Source: Bifidobacteriaceae bacterium
GTDB lineage: Bacteria > Actinomycetota > Actinomycetes > Actinomycetales > WQXJ01
DNA length: 45,476 nucleotides
Assembly (NCBI GenBank): GCA_031281585.1
Contig: JAITFE010000031.1
Span: 1-45,476, forward strand
Direction: 5' to 3'
Position 1 is the first letter of the stretch, and every line of letters begins with the position of its first letter. Made by a program: the position numbers and the translations under genes. Below, in pieces: positions 8,327 through 18,703 of this stretch. The notes under the pieces are model-generated. The model did not search any database, was not told the origin of the DNA, and saw only the letters and a program-made list of their open reading frames with translations.

Positions 8327-9721
8327 ATGACACGTGAAATGGCGCGACCGAAGACCGAGGCCGAACGCCGCGCGGCGCCGCAGGGCGACAACGCCCGGAC
8401 CGCAGCCGACCCCCGTGCCGGGGGGAGCGCCGACCCGGCCCGACCGGAACTGGCACCCGACGCGCGTGCGCCTGAGGCCGCACAATCCACAGAATCACCG
8501 GGATCGCCTCAGCCGGGCTGGCGGCGCGCAATCACGGTGATCTGGTCCGGCCAGGCCGTCTCGATTCTGACCACCTATTCGGCCAGCTTCGCCGCCATGT
8601 GGCACATCACCGCCACCACCGGCTCGGCGCTCTATCTGGCGGTAGCCGGAATTGCGGCGCTGGCGCCCACTGGAATCCTCAGCCCAATCGGCGGCCTGGC
8701 CGCAGACAGGTTCGACCGCAAACGCCTGATGATCGCCGCCGACTCGACCGTGGGCGTGTTGTCCCTGGCCATCGCCGCAATCGTCTTCTACTTCGAAGCG
8801 CCGATCGGTGTGCTGCTGGCCTTCCTGGCCGTCAGGGGCGCCGCCCAGGCCTTCCATTCGCCCGCGCTGACGGCGGCGTTGCCGACCATGGCGCCGGAGT
8901 CGCAACTGGTGCGGATCAACTCGCTCAGCCAGACCTTGATCGCCTTGGCCGGCATTGTGGGCCCGGTGCTGGGGATCTTCCTCTACCAGGCCCTCGGCTT
9001 CGCGGGCGTGTTGGCCCTTGATGGGGCAGGCGCGGCGGTCGCCTGCCTGACCATGGCGAGAGCCAAAGTCCCGCGCCTGAGCCAACGGCCGAAGACCAAG
9101 CCGCTCGCCGACTTCGCCGAGGGCCTGGCGGCCTTCGCCGCCGACCGCTCGCTTGGCGCCCTGATTCTTTTCTGCGCCGCCGTGATGCTGATCGCAATGC
9201 CGGCCGGTTCGCTGTTCCCGCTGATGGTGTACCAAGTGTTCGAAGGCGGCGGGTATCACGCCTCGCTGGTGGAGGTGGTCTGGTCGGTCGGCCTCCTGGT
9301 CGGCTCCGCGGCGCTGGTGGTGTGGGGCGGCGGCCGCCGGCCTATGCGGATCGCGTTGGCCGCCACCTTGGCCCTCGGGGCGGGACAAGCCGCGTGCGGC
9401 CTGCTCAAACCCGGCCAATTCGCCGTGTTCGCCGTGCTGGCCGGGATCATGGCGACCGCGATCGGCATGTTCACGGCTCCGCTCCTGGCTGCCACGCAGA
9501 AGCGCGTGCCGCCGGAACTGCTCGGCCGGGTGACCGGCTTGTTCCAAACGGTCATCACCCTGGCGGCACCAGTCGGTTTGGTCTTCACGGGCTTCGGCGC
9601 CCAGCGTCTGGGACTCACCACCTGGTTCGCCGTCAGCGGCACCGCTGTGGTGGGCGTGGCCATACTGGGGCTGATGTCAAGACGTCTGCGGGACCTGGAC
9701 GCGCCGGCGGCCGTGACGTGA
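8327..9721 (+). CDS. MFS efflux transporter, macrolide/multidrug type
   Basis: A 464-residue inner-membrane proton antiporter of the MFS_3/MefA-like group. A hydrophilic N-terminal extension of about 60 residues (charged, rich in Pro, Ala and Arg) precedes about 12 hydrophobic segments. The loop 2-3 signature GGLAADRFDRKRL lies near residue 122. The start has an excellent ribosome site, AAGGAGGAGAA, at 8310-8320. The gene is divergent from the MerR-family gene and controlled by the promoter between them, so the pair is probably a drug-inducible export module. The substrate cannot be read from sequence. The extension is longer than usual, and internal starts such as the ATG at 8339 are possible. 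Confidence 0.85.
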   Translation: MTREMARPKTEAERRAAPQGDNARTAADPRAGGSADPARPELAPDARAPEAAQSTESPGSPQPGWRRAITVIWSGQAVSILTTYSASFAAMWHITATTGSALYLAVAGIAALAPTGILSPIGGLAADRFDRKRLMIAADSTVGVLSLAIAAIVFYFEAPIGVLLAFLAVRGAAQAFHSPALTAALPTMAPESQLVRINSLSQTLIALAGIVGPVLGIFLYQALGFAGVLALDGAGAAVACLTMARAKVPRLSQRPKTKPLADFAEGLAAFAADRSLGALILFCAAVMLIAMPAGSLFPLMVYQVFEGGGYHASLVEVVWSVGLLVGSAALVVWGGGRRPMRIALAATLALGAGQAACGLLKPGQFAVFAVLAGIMATAIGMFTAPLLAATQKRVPPELLGRVTGLFQTVITLAAPVGLVFTGFGAQRLGLTTWFAVSGTAVVGVAILGLMSRRLRDLDAPAAVT

Positions 9722-9789
9722 CCCCGGCGCCGACTGCCCGGCCCCAGAATGCGCGCCCCCCAGCCGCGCGAGCCAGCCCAGCCTGGTCG

Positions 9790-9806
9790 GCCGGAGTTCT
9801 TCCGGC
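9790..9806. terminator. Possible bidirectional hairpin between convergent genes
   Basis: GCCGGA and TCCGGC form a 6-bp stem with a 5-base loop between the stops of the MFS gene (+) and the membrane-protein gene (-). There is no clear T run on either side, so support rests only on position and symmetry. Confidence 0.3.
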
Positions 9807-9839
9807 GTTAGTTGGGCCCAGCCGCCGGGACCCGAGCCG

Positions 9840-10958
9840 CTACGGGGCTTCAAACTTGAGGGACGTCACGCCGGACACGTCCACCCGTTGGCCGTTCTCC
9901 AAGGTGACCTGGACTGGGGGAACGTCATCGGCTTTGGGCTTCACTATCTCGTTGACCACGGGCACCCCGTCCGGCGAGTAAACCCTCAAGTTGCCAGACC
10001 ATTCCCCGACCACCGCGACCTCGTAACTCCCGGCCGGGATGTCCAGGCCAACCACGTAGTTTCCTGGCGTGACGTTGGTCGCCAGCTTGGTTTCCGCCGG
10101 GGTCAGGGTGATCGGGGAGACGCCCTCCCAATGCACCAAGTCGCCTTCCGCCAGGTCGGTGACGTATTTCGCGGCGCCCAGCTTGAACTCGCCTTCGCCG
10201 AGCAGTTCGACGGCTTTGAGCGGGTCGGCGGGGGATTCGATGCGGAGGTTGCCCGTGTCGTCCGGATCGGTGGTGATCGCGTAGTGGCCGGGAGATATTT
10301 CGACTCCCACGGTGTACGTGCCAGACGGCAGCGACACCTCGGTCGCAAGGGTGTTGTCTCGGGTGCCTTGCACCGGCTCGCCGCCCGTCTGAGGAGCAGG
10401 GGCGGTTTCGGATTCGGTAGGCGGCGCCGAAGTCGCAGCCGTCGCCCCGCCGCTCGGTTTGTCTGCTGCGGAGTTGTCGTCAGACCTGGTCAGAGCAAAA
10501 GCCCCGGCCACGCAGGCGGCCCACGCCCCCAGCACGGCGATCCAGAACCAGGGCCGCCGGAAGAGCGGCTTGGCCTTGCGCGGGGAACCCGGCGGTCCGG
10601 GCGGACCGGGCTCTGGTGGCTGGCCCGGTTGCGCGGCCTGTTGGGCCGCCGGTTGGCCGGCGTAGAGCGGGGAAGAGGAAGCCGGGCCTGCAGGGTCGGG
10701 CGGTTGCACGGGAGCCGCGCCAACGTAGAACCCCGGAATCTCATTGCCGCCCGCGCCGGACGGTTGCCCTCCATACGGTTGCCCGGCATACGGTTGCCCC
10801 GAATAAGGAGACGGGCCCAAGGGCGGGGCGCCGGGGGGCGGAACGAGCCCGCCGCCGCGCGGGACGGGCGCGAACGCGGTCTCCGGCTGCCCGGACGCGC
10901 GCGTCGGCCGGGGCCGCGTCGGGTCGGGGCCAGCAGTTGGCGGAGGAGGCACTGTCAT
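9840..10958 (-). CDS. Proline-rich single-pass membrane protein with duplicated extracytoplasmic domain
   Basis: A 372-residue protein of unknown role. Residues 1-130 are a disordered cytoplasmic stretch very rich in Pro, Gly and Gln, with tandem SGQPYAGQPYGGQPSG-like motifs. A transmembrane helix lies at about 138-158 (FWIAVLGAWAACVAGAFAL). A Ser/Thr/Ala linker follows, then two copies of a small domain: about 207-255 (GTYTVGVEISPGHYAI...GNLRI) and about 290-345 (GNYVVGLDIPAGSYEV...GNLRV). The pattern G-x-Y-x-V-G-x-[DE]-I-x-[AP]-G is known from secreted, uncharacterised proteins of Gram-positive bacteria. The architecture (Pro-rich tail, one helix, outside repeats) suggests a cell-envelope sensor or scaffold. 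It starts at ATG 10958 and appears monocistronic. Confidence 0.75.
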   Translation of the reverse strand: MTVPPPPTAGPDPTRPRPTRASGQPETAFAPVPRGGGLVPPPGAPPLGPSPYSGQPYAGQPYGGQPSGAGGNEIPGFYVGAAPVQPPDPAGPASSSPLYAGQPAAQQAAQPGQPPEPGPPGPPGSPRKAKPLFRRPWFWIAVLGAWAACVAGAFALTRSDDNSAADKPSGGATAATSAPPTESETAPAPQTGGEPVQGTRDNTLATEVSLPSGTYTVGVEISPGHYAITTDPDDTGNLRIESPADPLKAVELLGEGEFKLGAAKYVTDLAEGDLVHWEGVSPITLTPAETKLATNVTPGNYVVGLDIPAGSYEVAVVGEWSGNLRVYSPDGVPVVNEIVKPKADDVPPVQVTLENGQRVDVSGVTSLKFEAP

Positions 10959-11120
10959 GACTGTGTGGCTTTCGACTAGGCGGCTGAGAAGGGGAATCCT
11001 CAGTCGTTCACCTCTAACCTAGCGCCCGCGCTGGCCAATGACACAAGGCGCCGCGCGGGCGGCGGGGCCCACCAGCGGCGACGTTTCCAAATATCGCGCA
11101 GGGCCGAGCGCCGGGGCCGC

Positions 11121-12611
<1,491 letters not shown>

Positions 12612-12800
12612 TCAGGGGCGTGAGGCGACCCGCGCTGCGGGCAGGATCAGCCGCGCCGTGAGCTCCCCTTCCCGGCGGGCGTCGATGTCGAGTTGGCGGT
12701 TGAAGCCTTTGGCGATCGATTCGACCAGCGCCAGCCCGAGTCTGGCGCGCAGCCCGTCGAAGGTCGCGCGAGTTCGGTGACCTCGTCATTCGGTCCGCCG
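12612..12800 (-). pseudogene. Remnant resembling the C-terminus of a sensor histidine kinase
   Basis: A minus-strand frame ending at a TGA (12612-12614) reads GLRARLGLALVESIAKGF and then ends ELTARLILPA. It has almost exclusively G/C third positions, so it looks like genuine coding DNA. The pattern resembles the last beta-strand region of a histidine-kinase ATPase domain. Just upstream, in another frame, DEVTELAR resembles the end of a HAMP domain, and an in-frame TGA at 12786-12788 blocks the reading. No start codon or ribosome site is present. A frameshifted, internally deleted kinase gene is my best guess. The fragment is short, and the family call is inference. Confidence 0.35.
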
Positions 12801-12913
12801 AGGGTCGAGTTGCGAGCCGAGCGTGTCAGGGGAGATGCCTCGCACGAACCGCTGGCGGCTGGCGGAACAGGAGCTGGCTGATCCATCGGGTCGGGAAGCT
12901 CAGGGAGTGCAAG

Positions 12914-12944
12914 AAAAAAACGGCCCTCCCATTCGGAGGGCCGT
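12914..12944 (-). terminator. Strong intrinsic terminator without an obvious gene
   Basis: A perfect 10-bp stem (ACGGCCCTCC at 12920-12929 with GGAGGGCCGT at 12935-12944) with a 5-base loop is followed, on the minus strand, by a run of seven T. It would end a transcript coming from positions above 12,945 on the minus strand. The only thing there is the region antisense to the NYN leader, so a small RNA of roughly 100 bases may end here. Confidence 0.75.
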
Positions 12945-13045
12945 CGGGCCACGCTCTCTCGAACGTGGTGGTGATACCGGTAGGCTACCAGGCCAGCCGC
13001 CCCTTCAGGTGGGGCGCGAAGCCGCGACAGAGACAAGGACCCCCG

Positions 13046-13684
13046 GTGCCCGGGCGACGATTGATCGCCTATATCGATGGGCTGAACCTTTACCACGGCC
13101 TGCGTCAAACGATGGGGCACCGCTGGCTGTGGCTCGACGTGGTGGAGCTCGTCCGCTCGCTGAGACCGGCCAGCGACCTTGTGCGCGTCAACTACTACAC
13201 CGCGATGACGGTCGAATCGCCGGACGCCCAGTCCCGTCAGCAGAACTACCTCAAAGCCCTCGCGGCCGCGAACCCGGCCGAGCTGAGGATCCAAACCGGC
13301 CGCTACCAGCGCCGCTCGCACCTGTGCGAGAACTGCGGGCACAAACGGGTCGTCTACGAGGAGAAGGAGACCGACGTCCACGTCGGCGCCCAACTCGTGG
13401 CCGACGCGGTCCTGGCGCGGATGGACGACGCGCTGGTGGTGTCCGGGGACGCCGACTACCTGCCGGCCATCCGGATCGCGCAGGCCGCCGCCCCTGGGGT
13501 GCGCCTGGTCGGCGGGTTCCCTCCGGGACGCGTCTCGAAACGCATCCAGGCCGCCCTGCCGGCGTCCTTCGTGATCGGGGAAGCCAAGATCCGCCGGGCC
13601 CAACTCCCGGACACGGTGCTCGACGGGCCCTGGGCGTATGCGCGTCCAGCGAAGTGGTCGGCGCCGCCGAACCCGGCCTCATGA
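13046..13684 (+). CDS. NYN-domain (PIN-like) protein, putative ribonuclease
   Basis: A 212-residue cytoplasmic protein of the NYN/LabA-DUF88 group of PIN-like nucleases. The first acidic site is in AYIDGLNLYHG (residues 8-18), and the second is in VVSGDADYLPAI (about residue 130). The middle acidic residues are probably in EKETDVHVGAQLVADAVL. A CENC pair near residue 93 may bind zinc, as in several NYN proteins. GTG 13046 is chosen because AAGGA lies at 13035-13039 with good spacing and the fold begins at once. The longer frame from 12965 adds a low-quality leader. It is isolated and convergent with the MFS gene downstream. The substrate is unknown. Confidence 0.8.
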   Translation: MPGRRLIAYIDGLNLYHGLRQTMGHRWLWLDVVELVRSLRPASDLVRVNYYTAMTVESPDAQSRQQNYLKALAAANPAELRIQTGRYQRRSHLCENCGHKRVVYEEKETDVHVGAQLVADAVLARMDDALVVSGDADYLPAIRIAQAAAPGVRLVGGFPPGRVSKRIQAALPASFVIGEAKIRRAQLPDTVLDGPWAYARPAKWSAPPNPAS

Positions 13685-13739
13685 CAGCCCCGCCCAAGGT
13701 TGGCGCTTCCGGCCGCCGCCCGGCCCATGCGTCCGCCGA

Positions 13740-15281
13740 TCACCGGGCGGTTCTGCGGGCCCGCCGGCGCGTTCCCGCCTCGAAGCGTTCCTCCGGCACG
13801 CGCAAGACCGCCGCCAATGCGAGCAGGGCGGCCAGGCAGCAGCCGGCCAAGTCCAACCCCACGGCGGTGGCGAAGCCGGTCTCAATTGACTGGCGCACCG
13901 GCCCCGGCAATTCCGCGAGCCCGGCCGTGTGGCCCAAGTCGAACACTGCCCCGGGCGGCAAGGCGGTGCCGTCAATCCGCATTTGCGCGGCGATTCGGGC
14001 CTGGGCGGCGGCGAACAGCACGGCTAGCTGAACGGAGGCACCGACCGTCAAAACCATGCTCTTGACCAGGGCGGTCGCACCGGAGGCGGTGGCGTATTCG
14101 GCGGGCGGCACCGACCGTTGAAGGGCCACCTCCAGCGGCGCGAAAGCCAGGCCCACGCCCAAGCCGTAGAGGAAAACCGCCAGGCCGGCCAAGGGCCAAG
14201 GCGCCGTGTAACCCAACGGCGCGACCGCCGCTATCCCCACCGTCATCAGCCCGAACCCAACGGCGGACTGAAGCTTGTAGCGGCCGGTTCGAGACATGAA
14301 GACGCTCTCGGCGAAGCTCCCCGCCAGGGTACCCAGAATCTGCGGCCAGATCAGCCAACCGGCCAAAGCGGGGGACGCGCCACGTGAAATCTGCCAGTAC
14401 AGCGGCAACACATAGGCGACCCCGGCGGTGGCGAAGTACCCCAGCATGAGGGCGGGCAGACCCCGCCGGAACTGTGGACCCCGCAACATGGCGAGGGGAA
14501 GGACAGACCGCGGGCCCGCAGACCGCGCCGACAAGTAGAACGCGCCAAACGCCCCAAACGCGACCCCCATGCAAACCAACACCGTCGGGTTGGCGCCGCT
14601 CAAATCACGCGCGAACTGAGGCGCCAGCGCCAACGCCCCCACCCCCAACACCAACAGGGCCCCCCCGCGCATGTCAATCCGCGCTGCGGTCCGCTGGTCG
14701 GGGAGACGCCGCGCTGCCCAGACCGCAGCCAGGTTGGCCACTATGACGGGCACCTGGACGAAGAACAGCCAACGCCAACCGGCCACTCCGGCGATCTGTC
14801 CGGCGCTTGCGATCAGGCCTCCCAACGGCGCCACGGCCACGCCCGCCACATAGGCGGCGGTGAAGAAGCCCACATAGCGTCCCCGGTCCTTGGGAGGAAT
14901 GGCGACATGCACAAAGGCCTGGGCGACAGGCCAGGCCGCGGCGCCTCCGGCGCCTTGAAGCGCACGCCAGGCCGCCAGTTCCAGCATTGACCGGGCCATG
15001 CCGCACCCCGCCGTGCCCACCGCGAACAGGATCAGCGCCGCCGCCAGGAGCTGTGGCCGCCCGCGCGTGTCCGCCAGGCGTCCCCAGAACGGGATGGTCG
15101 CGGCCCCGCCCGCCAGGAAAGCGGTGGTGACCCAAGCCTGCTGCTCAAACCCGCCCAGCGAGTCCCCGATCACCCGCCACCCGACTGATGTCACCATCCC
15201 GTCCAGTCCACCGACGAAGGTGAGTGGCACCATCACCAAAGCTGCTGCGCGGGCGCGCTGGGAGTGCCCGTGTGCGTTCAT
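13740..15281 (-). CDS. MFS drug/metabolite transporter, DHA2 (14-helix) type
   Basis: A 513-residue membrane protein of the EmrB/QacA-like family with about 14 hydrophobic segments. The motif A region reads FWGRLADTRGRPQLL (about residues 65-80), and antiporter motif C-like glycines follow. The start ATG at 15281 overlaps the HAD stop by one base (TGATG), so translation is coupled, and this is the last gene of the long operon beginning with the RpiR regulator. In that setting it may export a product or by-product of the imported substrate rather than a drug. The C-terminus is Arg-rich and short. Confidence 0.83.
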   Translation of the reverse strand: MNAHGHSQRARAAALVMVPLTFVGGLDGMVTSVGWRVIGDSLGGFEQQAWVTTAFLAGGAATIPFWGRLADTRGRPQLLAAALILFAVGTAGCGMARSMLELAAWRALQGAGGAAAWPVAQAFVHVAIPPKDRGRYVGFFTAAYVAGVAVAPLGGLIASAGQIAGVAGWRWLFFVQVPVIVANLAAVWAARRLPDQRTAARIDMRGGALLVLGVGALALAPQFARDLSGANPTVLVCMGVAFGAFGAFYLSARSAGPRSVLPLAMLRGPQFRRGLPALMLGYFATAGVAYVLPLYWQISRGASPALAGWLIWPQILGTLAGSFAESVFMSRTGRYKLQSAVGFGLMTVGIAAVAPLGYTAPWPLAGLAVFLYGLGVGLAFAPLEVALQRSVPPAEYATASGATALVKSMVLTVGASVQLAVLFAAAQARIAAQMRIDGTALPPGAVFDLGHTAGLAELPGPVRQSIETGFATAVGLDLAGCCLAALLALAAVLRVPEERFEAGTRRRARRTAR

Positions 15282-16015
15282 CAAGTCTTGGCCCTCCCCG
15301 TCGCGGCCGCAGGCAGCCCTCGGTCCTGCGCTGGCCCCGGCTCACCGAGCAACCAGTGGCCCAGCCGAGGATCCGCGAGGCTCGGCGCAGTCCGCACATA
15401 CCGCGCCAAACGCCGGGGCAACACTCGCCGCGCCGTCAACGCTTGCGGCCCTACCAGGAAGGTTGTAAGCCCAGCTCTCGTGGAGGATTCCGCTCCGACT
15501 GCTGAATCCTCTACCGCCGCGCAGTCCACGGGGTTAAGTCCCAGGCGTTCGCATGCGATCCGATAGACGGAGGGATCAGGTTTGGGGGCTGCGGCCTCTG
15601 CGGCGGTCACCACATGGCGGAACACCCCGGCTAGCCCAGCGTTGGCGAGCATGGCGGCGACTACCGAAGGTGGTCCGTTCGAGGCGATCGCTAGCGGGAG
15701 GCGCCCGTTGAGCGCGTTTAGCAGGCCTGCCGCGCCTGGGAGAAGGCTCGGCGGCGCCACCAACGCGCCGTCGCGCAGGGCAGCCTCAACAGCGGTGGTG
15801 ATAGCTGCGGTTTGCTCTTCACAGCTGGCCCATGTGGCGATCGCCTGCCCGGCCGATTCCGCCGAACTGCCTTCCAGAGCCTTCCTTTGCGCACGGGTGA
15901 GTCGCAGGCCCGCTACCGCCGCGCCGCGTTGGAATCCCGCCTCCCAGACGGCCGTGCTGTCGACCAACAGGCCGTCAAGGTCAAAAACGACGCCTTCCAA
16001 CCGCAGGGACCTCAA
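15281..16015 (-). CDS. HAD superfamily phosphatase, beta-phosphoglucomutase-like
   Basis: A 244-residue cytoplasmic HAD hydrolase of subfamily IA. Motif I is FDLDGLLVDS (nucleophile D12, acid/base D14), motif II is ASNGPPS (about residue 113), motif III contains the lysine of APKPDPSVY (about 145), and motif IV is VEDSAVG. The cap domain is alpha-helical, between motifs I and II. The start is TTG 16015, overlapping the preceding ABC gene's stop (TTGA), with AGGGAG upstream. Most genes of this operon are joined by 4-base overlaps, so the unusual start is believable. It probably dephosphorylates a small sugar or polyol phosphate arising from the imported compound. Confidence 0.85.
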   Translation of the reverse strand: MRSLRLEGVVFDLDGLLVDSTAVWEAGFQRGAAVAGLRLTRAQRKALEGSSAESAGQAIATWASCEEQTAAITTAVEAALRDGALVAPPSLLPGAAGLLNALNGRLPLAIASNGPPSVVAAMLANAGLAGVFRHVVTAAEAAAPKPDPSVYRIACERLGLNPVDCAAVEDSAVGAESSTRAGLTTFLVGPQALTARRVLPRRLARYVRTAPSLADPRLGHWLLGEPGPAQDRGLPAAATGRAKT

Positions 16016-16776
16016 AGCGCTCCCTCGGCTGAGCTGAACGACGTTAGGACCAGTTGCTCGGTGTACGGATGCTTGGGGCTGCTCAAGACCTCCGCCGTGC
16101 GTCCCGCCTCCACGATCTGGCCCTGGCGCATCACCACCACCTCCTCGGTTACGTGCCGAATCACTGCCAGGTCGTGGGAAATCAACACCAAACCCAGGTG
16201 ACGCTCCTGGCTCAGCGCGGCCAGGAGATTGATGATCTGCGCCTGTACGGAGATGTCAAGTGACGAGGTGGGCTCATCCGCCACTATCAAAGCCGGGCCG
16301 GCGGCGAGCGCCCGAGCTATGGCAACTCGTTGGCATTGCCCGCCTGAAAGCTTTCCAGGCCGCCGCCGCGCGGCGGTTGCGCTGACCCCCACCGCCTGGA
16401 GCAGTTCATCCGCCACGGCCCCGGCTTCCCGCAGGGTCAGGCCCTGCGTGACGTGTGCGGCCTCCCTGACCGCAGACCTTGCGGACAAGTGCGCGTTGAG
16501 CGCGGCGTAGGGATCCTGATGAATCATCTGAACTCCCTTGCGGAGAGGCGAGCGTCGCCCGATCACTGACCAGGGCCGGCCATTGACGGTGACATGGCTG
16601 CTGGGCAAAGCTCCAACCAACAAGCGGCCCAGAGTCGTCTTGCCGGAGCCCGACTCGCCGACAACCCCAAGGCGAGATGTGCGTGTGGCGGTCAGGGAGA
16701 CGCTGCGCAGCACCTGGTGATTGCCGAATCTGAAGTCGAGATCCTCGGCCTTGACCGTAACCGCCTGGCCGCTCAT
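16012..16776 (-). CDS. Oligopeptide-type ABC transporter ATPase (second ATPase, OppF/DppF-like)
   Basis: A 254-residue cytoplasmic ATPase for the importer encoded just upstream. It has Walker A GESGSGKT, Q-loop HQDPYAALN, signature LSGGQCQRVA, Walker B LIVADEPTSSLD and the switch histidine in ISHDLAVI. It lacks the C-terminal extension found in the partner ATPase, as some family members do. The start ATG 16776 overlaps the partner's stop (ATGA). A longer upstream frame exists but is the shadow of the partner gene. It is expected to form a heterodimer with the 16773-17774 product. Confidence 0.9.
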   Translation of the reverse strand: MSGQAVTVKAEDLDFRFGNHQVLRSVSLTATRTSRLGVVGESGSGKTTLGRLLVGALPSSHVTVNGRPWSVIGRRSPLRKGVQMIHQDPYAALNAHLSARSAVREAAHVTQGLTLREAGAVADELLQAVGVSATAARRRPGKLSGGQCQRVAIARALAAGPALIVADEPTSSLDISVQAQIINLLAALSQERHLGLVLISHDLAVIRHVTEEVVVMRQGQIVEAGRTAEVLSSPKHPYTEQLVLTSFSSAEGAL

Positions 16777-17774
16777 GAAGCGGTCTCCAACACGGCCGCG
16801 CCAACGGCTGTGGGGTCGGTCGCTGGGGCGTGGCACGCCGCCGCCCGGACGGGGCCAAGGCGGCAGGGCTCCGGCGGGGCGTCCGAACAACTGGCAGTTG
16901 CCACCGGGCAGCGCGGAGCGAACCTGCAGCCGCTCGTCAGCCAGGTCGGTTCCGGGGGCTGTCCCTCTATCACTGGAAGGGGACGGCCGGGCGCGGTTCG
17001 TTCGGGCAACGAAGCCAGTAGGGCACGGGTGTAGGGGTGCGCGGGGGCGGCCAGCACCTCGGCGGTTGGACCGCATTCGACTGCCACACCCGCGTACATC
17101 ACAACCACTTGGCCGGTGGCGGCGGCGATGGCGCCAATGTCGTGTGAGACCAACAGGAGTCCAAGCCCCACGTCGCGGCGCAATTCAGTCAGCAAGTCCA
17201 ACACTGAACGCCGTATCGATGCGTCGAGCGCCGTGGTCGGTTCGTCCGCGATCAGTAGTTTCGGACGGGTAGCCAAGGCCAGAGCAATCATCACGCGCTG
17301 GCGCATGCCACCCGAGAGCTCATGCGGGTAGGAGCACAGTAACTCTTGGCTCGGTTCCAGGTGGACGGCTTCGAGCAGTTTGGCGGTTTGCGCGGCCACG
17401 TTCGCGCGGCGGTCATGGTGCCGGATTGTCTCGGCCATTTCCCGTCTGACCTGCCGCAGGGGATCCAGGCTGGAGAGCGAAGCTTGCGGCACCACCGTGA
17501 CCGTGCGGCCCTGGTGGGCGCGCCATTCCTTGGCCGTGGCCCGCGTCATGTCCTGGCCGTTCAAGCGGATCGAGCCGTTGGTGACGACGCCCCCGATCCG
17601 CCCCAGGAGTCCCGCCACTGCCCGCACGGTCATGGACTTGCCGCAGCCCGTTTCGCCGACAAGGCCGACGGCCTGGCCAGGCCCGACGTCGAAGCCTACG
17701 CCGTTCAACACCGCCGCCCGCCCTATTCGCACATGCAGGTTCTCCACCTGGAGCACTGGGTGATGCGCGTTCAT
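16773..17774 (-). CDS. Oligopeptide-type ABC transporter ATPase (first ATPase, OppD/DppD-like)
   Basis: A 333-residue ATPase. It has Walker [10 protein letters not shown]-loop [11 protein letters not shown], signature [10 protein letters not shown], Walker [13 protein letters not shown] and the switch histidine in VSHDIGAI. The C-terminal oligopeptide-type extension carries the cysteine pattern [14 protein letters not shown], known to hold an iron-sulfur cluster in related ATPases. The start ATG 17774 overlaps the permease stop (ATGA). It works with the two permeases and the lipoprotein of the same operon. Confidence 0.91.
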   Translation of the reverse strand: MNAHHPVLQVENLHVRIGRAAVLNGVGFDVGPGQAVGLVGETGCGKSMTVRAVAGLLGRIGGVVTNGSIRLNGQDMTRATAKEWRAHQGRTVTVVPQASLSSLDPLRQVRREMAETIRHHDRRANVAAQTAKLLEAVHLEPSQELLCSYPHELSGGMRQRVMIALALATRPKLLIADEPTTALDASIRRSVLDLLTELRRDVGLGLLLVSHDIGAIAAATGQVVVMYAGVAVECGPTAEVLAAPAHPYTRALLASLPERTAPGRPLPVIEGQPPEPTWLTSGCRFAPRCPVATASCSDAPPEPCRLGPVRAAACHAPATDPTAVGAAVLETAS

Positions 17775-18703
17775 TTCTGCCCTCCTGAGTCTTGGCCGAA
17801 CGAGTCGGCGATCAACCCGAATCCGGTGCCCAACACCAAGATCGCCAGTCCTGGAATCAGCGAAATCCACCAGGCCACCGGCAGTAATGAGATGCCTTGC
17901 TGCATCATTTGGCCGAGTTCCGGATGGGGGTCGCCAATGCCCACGCCGAGGAAAGCCAATGAGGCGATGCCGCCCAATGTCGCCACGGCCTGAGTAGCGG
18001 CGTATGAAAGGTTGGTGGAGGCCACGTCCGGCGCGACATGCCGCAGCAGGATCCGCAGACGCCCGTAACCGAGCAACTGTGCCGCGACAACCGACTCCCT
18101 CTCCCGCAGTGAAAGGCCACGAGCCACAGCAAAACGCGTGTAGGGGGCCCAACCGCTGACAACGATCGCAAGAATCAAGGCCGGAGTCCTCGAGGGCAGC
18201 CCGGGAACGGCCAGGCGGTCACCCACGCCGACTGCCAGGAGAAGCACCAGCAGCATGTACGGAATAGCCAAGAAGGCGTCCACCAAACGGAGCGCTACCT
18301 CCCTGACTGCGCGGCCGGAAACGACCAGGAGAAGCCCCAACGCAGTGCCTATGGCCAGGCTGGCCCCCACGCAGGCAACGGTGATCGTCAGGTCCGTCAT
18401 CCCGGCCGCGAACACCCGCGCAAAGACATCACGGCCAAGCTGGTCCGTTCCGAATGGGTGCGACCACGACGGGGCCGACAGGGGTGAACCCGCGAAACTG
18501 GTCGGATCCGACCGTGTCAGGGCCGGCACCAGTATGAACAGCATTGCGCATGCCAAGAGAAGGGCCGCGCCCGCTGAACGTTCGCCGCCTTGCCGAAGAG
18601 CGCTACCAAAGCGGCGGATCGCGCTGGCGGCCGCGGTCATGTTCCGTCGGCTACCGTCAAGGCGGTCCGGCGCCCGCCGGACCGGAGTCGCGGTCGTCGT
18701 CAT
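17771..18703 (-). CDS. Oligopeptide-type ABC permease (DppC-like)
   Basis: A 310-residue inner-membrane subunit with about six helices. After a first helix near residues 48-65 comes HPFGTDQLGRDVFARV, the hallmark of DppC/OppC proteins. The cytoplasmic coupling motif, a variant of EAA, falls in the stretch VVAAQLLGYGRLRILLRHV. The start ATG 18703 overlaps the upstream permease stop (ATGA). The N-terminus of about 40 residues is basic. It is one half of the pore of the importer in the phosphoesterase operon. Confidence 0.9.
   Translation of the reverse strand: MTTTATPVRRAPDRLDGSRRNMTAAASAIRRFGSALRQGGERSAGAALLLACAMLFILVPALTRSDPTSFAGSPLSAPSWSHPFGTDQLGRDVFARVFAAGMTDLTITVACVGASLAIGTALGLLLVVSGRAVREVALRLVDAFLAIPYMLLVLLLAVGVGDRLAVPGLPSRTPALILAIVVSGWAPYTRFAVARGLSLRERESVVAAQLLGYGRLRILLRHVAPDVASTNLSYAATQAVATLGGIASLAFLGVGIGDPHPELGQMMQQGISLLPVAWWISLIPGLAILVLGTGFGLIADSFGQDSGGQK

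Noticed and set aside
8495-9547. Long minus-strand frame opposite the MFS gene
   Set aside because: Its composition (Gly, Arg, Gln, His rich) and lack of any family pattern mark it as a shadow of high-GC coding DNA. The same applies to 9888-10979 and 11262-12539 on the plus strand.
12823-14031. 402-residue plus-strand frame overlapping the NYN gene
   Set aside because: It covers the NYN gene in another frame and is Arg/Pro/Gly rich without family features.
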